DNA of 64,000 nt, taken from assembly GCA_903813345.2 (NCBI GenBank), contig CAIIXF020000003.1, forward strand, positions 9,564,218 through 9,628,217, given 5' to 3'. A program made the translations under genes and the position numbers. A model generated the notes under the pieces. That model worked only from the letters and a program-made list of their open reading frames with translations. It ran no database searches and was not told where the DNA came from. This DNA is from Owenia fusiformis. Its lineage: Eukaryota; Annelida; Polychaeta; Sabellida; Oweniidae. This document shows, in pieces, positions 15,101-27,100 of this stretch (the stretch's first letter is position 1; the number at the start of each line of letters is the position of its first letter).

Positions 15101-18100
15101 TGTTTACAACTGACCAAAACATCAATATTGCTGCACATGCTTTGCAAATAGTTATACCTTTATAATCTACACCATATTTTAGGAATAACTGTATACTTTT
15201 TAACGTGAAAATTTAAATATAAATACATATTTTGGACATTAATTAGGTAATGGATTAAACGGGATAATTAAACTGTACATCCAGAGTTCACGAGACAAGG
15301 CCCAGAGGTTTTGTCTTGACATTCCTTTCTCACCCAAATTGTCTAAATTCTCAAACTTTTGGTAAACATTCAAGCTTTGTGGGCAGAAATCCGTCACTAT
15401 TTCTTATTGACTTTTTACAAAATTAAACATTTATTTTTAGACCAATTTTAATTAATGGGATTTTCTAATATTTTATTGGATAAAACCTCTTATTTCGGCT
15501 CTGCCCACCTCAAAAATAAGATATAAAAGAGGCAGTTTTGGCATTGAAACCTCAGAACCTCGTTGCATGAACTCAGATAAATCAACAACTGTAAGTAACT
15601 AGTTGAATGATATTTTTGTACTTAAACTTTCCTTTAAATAAATGAATATTATAAACTACATTTGTTTTCATGTTTTGTAAAAGATGGAGAGACTCAATTT
15701 CGCCACACATATATCCTGTATGTATATATTCCTCAAATTGTTCACATTTTTTCTGAGAAGTATGTATGACATTTACATTCTAAGATAATAGTTTTATTTG
15801 AATAATAAGTGTATGTATGAGATATTCTTTGGAACAATAAACGTGATCCCTTATGGTGAATGAAAAAATAAACGTGGATATGTTAGCTCGATTTATGATG
15901 TCATACGGTGTGGAGTTGACTAACCTTATTCTTCGGCCAGAGTGTGGCCTTACACTATCATCAAGCCCTGTTTGTTTTTTACACTATCCCCTGTGGACTG
16001 TTGCTATAAATTAACTCAAATGTAATAAACATACCTTCATTGAACTTAGTATGCAGTCTTAGTTCATATGACCATCTACATCGGCTTTTATTTAGTCTTT
16101 TCTAAGAGCAATCTTTTGAAAAAGATCCTTCCGTAAAAGCGGCCATTTTGTTTTTTGCTAAAGCGAGATAAAGATCAACCTCAACAGAAGTTTTTATAAA
16201 TGGCAGACCAAATGATTTTAAGTTTAGACGAAAGCATGCAATCTCACAAAGGATAGTATTCGTTTACATTCTATTTGATGAAATATTCTCATTAAAATTT
16301 TTAGAATAACATTTTAAAAAATCATACACCAGAATCTGAATCAACGCTTTCACTAGTGCATGGTAGTCCACATGCCATGTCTTCTAGCCAAGTAATTTGG
16401 CTAGAGACTCGAGTAAGAGTTGACAACCCCATTATAGAGAATGACTAATTTATGCTTAGAGACATTATATGACATCTAGGCACGTTTGCTCATGCAACAC
16501 CTATGATCAACATCACCTCAATTCAGTCCTTCACTTAAAACTGCCAACCGGGATGTTTTTAAACAAAATTCATCACATCTGATACATTTGGAGGCCAGTG
16601 GTCATAAAGAAACTGTAATAAATAAAAAGTAAAATAGTTTTTGAAAAGGATGTTAGCCAAAACAACTTACTTGTGATGTTTAGTCAACATCTTCAGAAGC
16701 TTTTGCTGACTACAGTTGGTAATACTGTATAATAACATATGTATTTCATAAGAAGAAATCAGGGAAAGAGTGAATATGGTGTCTAATGAAAATACTATAA
16801 CACAATAGCATTAAGGACTATTACTTATGGGAGATAAATGTATGATGACGAGAGGAAGCTGGAGAAAAGGAGATAAATATACTGTACTGTCTGAATTTAA
16901 TAGAGTTTCATCAAGTTTCTTCAAAAACTCGGATGAACAAATATTCAGAAATAAATGTGAAACAATTTTGAAAGAATAAATGAAAGAAGAAACCATTTTC
17001 TGTTGGATGTAAATGAAGGAAACACTGCAGCATATGTATAAAGGGGAAAATAACTGACTGAAAAAAAACAATTTTAAATAATATCATACAATATAATTAA
17101 TATCTCGAACTGTCAAACTGTAGACACAGTATTGCCATTCAATAGTTCATACGATCAAACACTTTGGGCAACAAGAATTAATCTCTAGAAAGATTCACTG
17201 ATAGAAAAAATAACGATGGCAACTGACCAGACAAAGGTAAGTAGAAATGCAGAGTAAAACTTCAAACAGTTTTTATCATTTGCTAGATTGATAATCCTCC
17301 TACAGTCCTATTTGCTACTACAAAGGTTAAGAAATGGCCTACAATATTCATTTATGAAGGGGGTTCACTTTGTAACATGGCCATTTTCATACTTTCATAT
17401 TTCTCACTTTTCATATTAATCAGTCCTATATATTTTCCCTTCTCATTTCACTATGTTACAACTTGATTTACAGTTTTTCAAATGTTGAAACCTCAATACC
17501 CAAATTGATACTTTCAGAATGTGTTACTGAAGACGTTGGTGCTGTTCATGTTATGCCAAGTCACCATCCAATCAAGTGGACTCACAAAGTTGGACCTGAG
17601 TAAACGGTATATGACAAGACTAACAGGGGGGATGTTCATACAATATTCAAATATAACAATTCTTGATTTGAGCCATAATCAAATAACTGAAATTGAAAAT
17701 GGTGCATTTTCTGGTTTACAATTGCTGAAAGAACTTAACTTGAGTTCTAATGAAATACAAGTACTACCAGGTGGCATATTCAATGATTTAGAATTGTTGG
17801 AAAAACTAGACTTGAGTTTTAATGATATACGAGTACTACCCAATGGCATATTCAGTAATTTAAAATTGCTAGAGGAACTTGACTTGAGTTTTAATGCCAT
17901 AAAAGTAAGAGGCCTACCAAGTGGCATATTCGGTAATTTGAAATCCCTGAGAGTTCTTGGCCTTTTAGGTAATGACCTAGTAGTATTACCCAGTAGGATT
18001 TTTAGTGACTTGAAATCGCTAACAATGCTACAATTGCAGTTAAATCATCTTTTATTCTTATAAGATGGCATATTTAGTAACTTGACATTGCTGGTTAATC

Positions 18101-21100
18101 TTAAACTTCATTCCAATAACCTGTATAATTTACCAGTTGGTATATTCAAAAACTTGATTTCACTAACAGAGCTTGACCTAGGCTATAATTCACTTACAAC
18201 GCTACCCGATGGCATATTCAGTCATTTGATATCACTGGAACAACTTAGCCTTCATTTTAATAAATTAACAAATTTACAAGAAGGAATATTCAGTGACTTG
18301 ACGTCCCTGACAGTCCTAGAACTTGAGCACAATTCCTTATCAATACTACCAGATGGAATATTTACTAACTTAAAATCCATGCTATTTCTTAATCTTGGTA
18401 AAAATGAGCTTAAACTTTTACCAGTTGATATATTTGGTACATTGAAATCACTTTTGATTCTTAATCTGAACAGTAATGACCTGACAATATTACCAGATGG
18501 CACATTCAGGAACCTTATATCACTGCATTTTCTTCATCTACAAAATAATAATCTGCAAGAAATACCTAATGATATCTGCTTTTACATGCCATATTTGACT
18601 GAACTGCACTTGTATGGAAATAACATAAGTGCATTACCATTCGATTACATGGATAATATTGAGAAAATACATGATTTCTGTAGAATTGTACCGACACCAG
18701 GCAACGTAAGAACAATTCCAACATCAAAAGTCACAACAAAAATAGCAGGAGGAACAACTCTAGCAACACAACAGTCTGTTCAAACAATACAACAAACTGA
18801 TCAATCGTCACAGAGATCTGACCAAACAACACAAGGATCTGACCAAACAACACAAGGATCAGACCAAACAACACAAGGATCTGACAAAACAACACAAGTA
18901 TCTGACCAAACAACACAAGGATCTGACCAAACAACACGAGGATCTGACCAAACAACACAAGGATCTGACCAAACAACACAACAACCTAACCAAACATTAC
19001 AATTACTTAACAAACTTAATTCCTTATCTGAGCAACAACATAGAGATCATGCCTTAATTGTAAGTTTGGCTTGTGGAATGTCAGTTTCAATCCTACTGGT
19101 TATCATATTTGTATTATACCTCATATACAAAGCAATAGCTAAACAACATCCATCATCTCAGTTAACAAATGAGGTACCATGTTATGAAAAAGAATCATAC
19201 ATGTGAAGAGACTCAATCCATCAAGATACACCTCAATCTCTGATGATTTTGTTGTAGAAATATTTGATTGCATCAATAAATCAATTTTGAAACAAGAACA
19301 CAAATGTGTACAACATTTCCCCATCAATGGGTGATCCTATATACCGCAAATTTTTCATCCTGAATGCAACACTAATCAGTTGGAAAGAAATGATTTGAAG
19401 AGAAAAATCAGTTCCAAGATTTCCATACTAAGAATCATCCCTGAAAATTTAAAATTGATCCCTCAAACTGTTAACCTGAAAACACAAAGACAAGACTTTA
19501 CAGACGGAAAATCCAAAATGGCTGCCTTAACATTTACCCAGAATGCTGAAAAACTAATTGGTTCTAGATTTTCATATTTTAAATCATTCCTTAAAATGGG
19601 TAGACAAGCCTTCACAGACACAATTTTAGGACGGAAAAGCCAGAAACTTAAAATTTACGCAGAATGAGGAAAAAGTAATAGTTCTAGATTTTTGTACTGG
19701 GAATAATTCCTAAAAATTTGAAGATGATCCCTCAAAAAGTTAACCTAAAAATGCATAGACAAGACAATACAGACAAGATTTTAAGACAGAAAATCCAAAA
19801 TGGCTGCCTTGACATTTACCCAAAATGCCGAAAAACTATAATCAGATCTAGATTTTCATACTAAAAATCATCCCTGAAAATTTGGAATAGGGTTTCAGGT
19901 CATGTAGACCACTGTTGCTTGATTTGTAGCAAAAACATTGACTTGACGTGCAACATTGGTGACCTTGAGTCTTTTTTAATATCTTAAAAGCATATATTAG
20001 TTTCATTGATATTTGTATATAATTGATGAACATAGCGATTTTAGTATACTCTATCTAATATGTATACTGATGTATATAAATATTTTTGTATATTCAGGGG
20101 TATTTACATGTATATTGATGAACATAGCAGTTTTAATATACTTTGGAACGGGACTTTAGTATATGCATATACATGTACATTAAATATGTTGCTGCTTATA
20201 GTTTTTGTTCTTGTTTCGTCACTATTATTTGTCAAAATTATGATTATCAAAAAAGAGAGGTGATTGGATTAACAGGTTTTACTGTGTATTACTATACATA
20301 AATGTTTATGTTATATGTCATATAAATAAAGAATATATATAATATGTTAAATTTGTTGCAATTTTTAGTTTTTGCTCTTGTTTTATCACACTCATTTGTC
20401 AAATAATCCTAAACAAGATGATCCTTATGATGTATGAATTTGGAAACTTATTTTAACTAATATTCTAATGCCTACAATAAAAAATCAAATCCACAAACTT
20501 TTCTCATTTTCTTACCTTGTTCTTGGAGTTGTTCAACCTCTTTGTAACTCCCTACTGGAACCTTCTTCAAACCTTGCACGTAAAAAAGACCAAGTTTGGG
20601 GTTTTGGCGTACAGGGAGACCTCCCTTTGGATTACTTTTTTGCAGTAGATCCCGAACCTGCTCATTGTAGATCTCCAACATTGATAAAGTGACCTCATAT
20701 CTCTGGAAATTAAATATTTCAATTTACCAGATCTATTTCCTTATTTTATTTTCTCAGGACTTAGAGTAATAGTGAAGTACATAATAAGGGCTGATATTTA
20801 GAAAAAATTGTGAAACTTTATAATTATTTCATTAAAATAAGATCGAATATAGATATATTTGTATTATTTGACCTGAAATCTATTATCTAACCTAATTTGT
20901 TGATTGATGATGGATTATTGATGTGATTATAACCATATTTGGGTTTCACATTAAACTCACATTTGATTTGTTTAACAACTCTATTTTGCTAGTTCATTGC
21001 AACCATATTGGATCATTACCCCCATATTTGGGTATTACAACCATATTTCGATTCACATTTTCCCTTACCTTATTTGGATCTGTATTTGTGTTCATAGTTT

Positions 21101-24100
21101 TAAACAGTTCATCACAAGTAATAGGTACAATTCCTCTGAAAAATATAAATAAAATATAAATAAATAATTAATAAATATTAATTGAATCTATAAATTAAAG
21201 GAACAAACAGATGGTACGTCAAAAATATTTAAACAATCACATATTTTCAGTCTAACAGAAATGTTTTATTGTATGTCCTAAGTTCCTTTTCCTCAGGATT
21301 TTCTATATAAGGAAATTACAACAAGGAATTCATAAATAGAATGCCATCACCTTGTTACAATTAAAAAAGTGTAACAAATGTTACAGAACCTGAATGAATG
21401 TAACAACATATCAGTAACATACAATTTTTATAAGAGAGATTTCGCACAATGGGTTATAGCTAAAACGTATCCGCAACTGCATCTCGTTTTAATTGAACTA
21501 CTACGCATAAAGCTGGTGAATGCGTTACAGATTCTTGATACATTGAGCAAAAATATGTTGTCTTAAACCTCTCTATTAATACTAAACTTACTTATTTGCC
21601 CCATATCCCACCATTGAGTAGGATTTCCCAGCACCAGTCTGGCCATAGGCAAACAATGAGCAGTTATAACCTGAAAATAAAATATGGGTCGTGTTTTAAA
21701 ATGTAAAATAGAGTAGAAAGGAGTGGAATTAGCAAGGAATGAAGTAAATGAGCATGTAGTTTACACTCTAAAATGTAGTGAAGTGTCGGAAAATATGACC
21801 ATTCATTGAAATATCGGGGAAGTATATGTGCCATATTCAAAAGCATAATATAAGGCTTTTACCTATTACTGTAAAAACTGATGTAATTATTATGCACAGA
21901 ATAACATTAACCTTTTAAATGTGCACTTTTTTTCTTCAAATGTACATAAGGTCTGAAATCTTCAATGTTGATGATAAATCAAAAATCACCAATCGTAAAC
22001 AATCTTTAAAAATGGTCCAGTGTGAGAACCTTTTTGTTTGCAGTTTAAGTACATGAGAGATGGTACCTCACTTACCTTCAAAAGCATTATTAAGGACTCC
22101 TTGTCCAAGATCATTAAACACAACACGCTGACCAGAATAGTTTGTGCCGGGTGCGGCCTCGAATATACCGTCTGCATTTTCAACCATGCCATCATGTGAC
22201 CTGAAAAATATGATAATATAAAATGGTAAGAAAAAAATTGATCAATTGACCTGAAAAATATGACAACATAAAATGATAAGAAAAAAAATGATCAATTGAC
22301 CTGAAAAATATGACAACATAAAATGATAAGAAAAAATTTTGATCAATTGACCTGAAAAATATGCCAACATAAAATGATAAGAAAAAATTGATCAATTGAC
22401 CTGAAAAATATGACAACATAAAATGATAAGTAAACATAATCAAATAACCTGAATATATGATCAAATCAAAATTAAATGAATATGATCAACATCGAATTCA
22501 AATTATTTATTTTAATCAACAGGTAAGAAACAAATAACTTTGTTTTCACCTTCTCTTTATTTGGTCCAAGGATTAAGTTCTGGCTATTATTAAAATGAAA
22601 ACAGTAGAATACAGATTATGTAAACAATTAACGTTTTACTTAAATCATTTAATAGAATATGGTTATGATGTTTTTTTATTTGCTACCAATATGTTCTGAA
22701 CTGAATCCCTCAAATTACTGTATATCCGAAAACCATGTTTTGTGGGGGGGGGTTTAAAGGTAAAAAGTGATAATAAAGAAAATGATGGAGTCATCTGCAG
22801 AATATCAAGCCTACATGTATTACCTTTTGAGTAAATGTTCAAAAAAATAAGGAAAAACCATAATATCTGTTAAAAATAAAGAAAACTGGCAAAATAATCC
22901 TTTCACCCCTTTAAATATCTAGAATGAACTCTTCCAACTTGACCAAAAGATTATTGAATTGTATGGAATCTATCGATATCCTAAGTGCATTTGATTATAT
23001 AACATTTCACAACTACCCACTACATGTTAGATGTTGCTATGTGATTGAAATCTCTCGAAATATACTTGATATTAGATTGGGCAATTATTAACAGACCTAA
23101 ATAATTAATTTGGTTTTCATCATAAAGTTTGTTTGTGCCACTATAAATGTATAATATATATACGTGTCAATAAATTTCCGGTAATAACTTTGATTGCATT
23201 TTTCTTGAATCAGTTATCTTTATATAGAATTGATCTCTACCCTGATCGTAGAGTGTATAAAGATATTAATAAGCAGAATCAATTCATAACAATAAACGAT
23301 ATTGATCTAAACCACATATGCAACACAAAACCTATACTATTCAATAAACAATAATAAAGTTGATCTCTGTAAGAACTTTGACACAATAACCTAATATTAA
23401 TTATTGATAACTGATTACTTGTTTATTAAAAATAGATTAATTATCATCAAATCAATGAAGAAAGGGGAAGAATTGGAGATTGAGGAACAACTATGGTAAT
23501 AATACCACAAAGATATTTCATATTCTTGAAAAGAGATAAATACATGTAAGCAGGGACAAAAACAAATTATAACCCTAAACATTTATTATTAAGGGAAGCA
23601 CAAAGGGCAGCATTTGAAAAGTGTGGGTAAGGCAGTTTTTAGAGTTTGGGATATTGGGGTCTTGTTTTTCCATTTGACTGGTAACAAATGCTCTTAGATG
23701 TTTCTATTCCTGTGTTTTCCAACCCTGTTTTTCACTTTTGATTCCTGTGCTATATATTCATGAAACTAAAGTGCACAATAAATTCAATGAAATATTTCAA
23801 CACAAATCTTTAATCCAATAAAGGGAACTAGTTTACCAGTAAACAAAAATCTTAGTCATGCCTATTCCACTCATTTCTCTCAAACAAAACTGTCTTATTT
23901 TATGACATGTATGCATAATTAAGAGTGTTTTCTCCTTGTTTATTTACTTTAACAATTTATTTTGGATTCTTATGGAAACAACCTCACAATATTTTCCATG
24001 GAATTCTTCCATGGTGTTTCCATTATAAACCCTTGCATAAGTTTTCATAACAATGACCCAAAATTAAATTAAAACATAAAATAATCAATCAAAAATATCC

Positions 24101-27100
24101 AAATTGTATCATGATTTTTCCGATCAACCATGAAATCAAGATTTGTAATGAAGAATGGTGGAATAGGCAAGAAATTTTGAAATTCAAGTGAAATATTTTG
24201 TGAGAGCAAATACAGGTAGCTACAACAAAAGAATAAAATCAGGTGGAGAACTGTAATCTCCATAACACGAAAGTGGAATTTTTGACTTATGCTTATTCAA
24301 TCGATACACTTTCCAAAAGATATCTCAAAAGTTCCCGATATTTCATGTTTTGCTACACATTTTTATTCCGTTTTTAGACATATCCTCAAGATTAGATTAC
24401 AGATTCTCAGATAATCCCTTATTTTAATTGATTAATAAAATCTAAAGTAAATATAATGTTGATATAAATATTTATATGAGAGAATCAAATTAAAAGAATA
24501 GACTAACATAAAAAATAACCCTTTCAGTGAATTTTTCTCATTCAACTAGATGTAATTTGGTCAGTTACCAAGGCGACTCAAATACTACTAACCATATTCA
24601 ATCATAAACCATCTTTTTGCAAATTCGACAAACATATCCTTATAATTACTGATGAAGATTTTACTCAAAATTATGGAGGAATCAACAAAGTATATGAAAT
24701 AAACAAAAATAACTGCCAAAAAAGGCGAAAGAGAAATTGGAAATTCATACAGAATTTTGATAAATTCAATTGAGTTGTCAATATTGGCATAATATTATGA
24801 GATTAAAAAATTAATGAGTGCAAGAATTAATTAACTCAGTTATAACATAATAAATCGGGCATTTGTTTATGACAACTTTATCAGTTTATAGAGACATAAG
24901 TTTAAAAATACATAACATTTCGGCATAGAGAAAATAATGTTTATAACTGTTTATATGCAACCATAGGCATGTGAAAACAAATAATTTCTTGGTATATGGT
25001 GTAATTGACCTAGTAAATAATGCATATTTATTTGATACAGCTTAAAGCTATTTTAGAATATCAATAAACACTTCATTTTATGTTTCTAAACCAATTTTTC
25101 TGAATTTCTCTCGAAAATTTGAATTGAATGAAGTGTCTAATATTTTTGGATTTCTTAACAATTTGAAGTGTTAACTACATGTCTGTTTATTTTTTCCCTC
25201 TTTTATTCCTCCCTTTTTATGATATATATTCAATTTAAAATGTTACCTAAATGATATTTTTCTTCCAGGAAAATCCATTCATGATAATATGTATCATAAG
25301 AATAACTTGTGGTCGAAATTTACCCCAAAGTTTTCTGTTTGCAGGCTATTTTCATTTTACTCCTAAATGGCACAATCAGTATGTAAAAATGATGATAAAA
25401 ATCCTAAAAATTTAAGTGGTGACATAAAAAGTGGAATCAGCTAAGGAATAAAGTGAACAGGCATGTAGTTAACACTCTAAATTGTATAGAAATGCAAGAA
25501 AATCAGACACTTCATTCAAATTCTAGAGAGAAATGATGAGAAATAAGCATGCAGACGACATTCTAGCGAAAAGAAAATGATTGTTATTTATGCCCCTGTT
25601 AACAAATTACAGGGAATTAAGAGAAAATCACTGCCTGTTAGACACCCATGTATCAAACTGAACAAGATAATTTGATCTTGATAAAAATGACATATTATCA
25701 CACCCTTTTTCCCGTAATACATTTGTCTTAATTCGAATAGCGTCGAGGCAGGATAACTTTTATTCTCACAGAGAAGATATTAAATGCTATCACTAGGAAT
25801 TCAAGATTAGATTTTGTTCAAGCTCTCAAAAAGCATAAACCAACCCATATATACCCCAGGCCAGGATTTACTGAGGGGGGTGTTACCAAAGGGGAAGCTT
25901 TTTCCAAGGGGGAGGTTTCTGACAGTTTTGGTAAAAAATCATGTGAAAAGTGCTCAGAATGGTGAAAAACTGCATGATTTTGAAAGAATTCCGGCCGCTT
26001 CCTCCGCTCCCCCTGGCTATGGGCCTGTACCCTCTCCATTTAACTGGTGCAGATTTTTCTGTATTAAGTATTAATAATAGGTTTACCCAAGTTATTTTAG
26101 ATGCTGTTAATATCAAAAAATCATTCTAGTTTCTACATGTAGCATTCTTTGGACAGCCTTGCAAACAAATGGATGATTTGCACGACTTTTCATTGGTGAA
26201 GATTTTAAGTTAAGTGTTGCTATAAAATAAATATGTATGTACTTACCAATATGAGTAGTCAAATGCAAACTATTTACAGCAATATCATTTGTTTGTAGTT
26301 ATGGCAACCAGGAAGTAGTCATAGCAACCATGTGTGATGTCATGGAAATATGCACATCATCATCATCATTGTGGACAACACAGCAAATATGAAAAATAAA
26401 AAGATCTATGAATTATGCGAAGTTTTTAATTTAATCATAATTATTTTAATAAATAAATAATTTTTATAATTTTAATTGAAGTTATATTTATTGCATATTT
26501 TAAGGTTTACTTCAGACTGGTTTTACTGTGCATTTAGTAGATATTATATACATTTAATATTTATATCTTAGCAATTTTGATATGAGATCTATATTTAGAA
26601 CATTGAAACTATTTCAGGGGAACTATCTGAGGACAACAAAATTCCTTTAAAATAACCTATTCAAATTATATTATCATTCATGTTTAAGTTTGAAAAATCT
26701 GAAAAAGCAAGAAATTAGCATCTGATAAAACAAGACCATTATGGCCGCCAGGGATTACTGTCCCATTCTCGATTGTTTTTTCCATGGACCTATTTACAAC
26801 TGTTGTCCTTATTGAATCAGTTAAGTACTACAAAGGGGGGACCTATCCCCAGAGGACTATACATGTAATTCTATACATTATGTACATTACAAACATATAC
26901 CCTGTAGCTTAACCTCACGATTAAATCATAATTAAAAAATGTTCTTTGCACTTATCCAATCATCCTCAATCTGTTCAGTTTCATTTCAAACTTCAGGAAA
27001 TATGAGAACATTTTCAATTCTATTTCTATATTCAATTCATCGGAAAATTCCCACAGTCAAAACCCCATGGTATGTTAAAAGTACACTACCCCCCCTGCCT

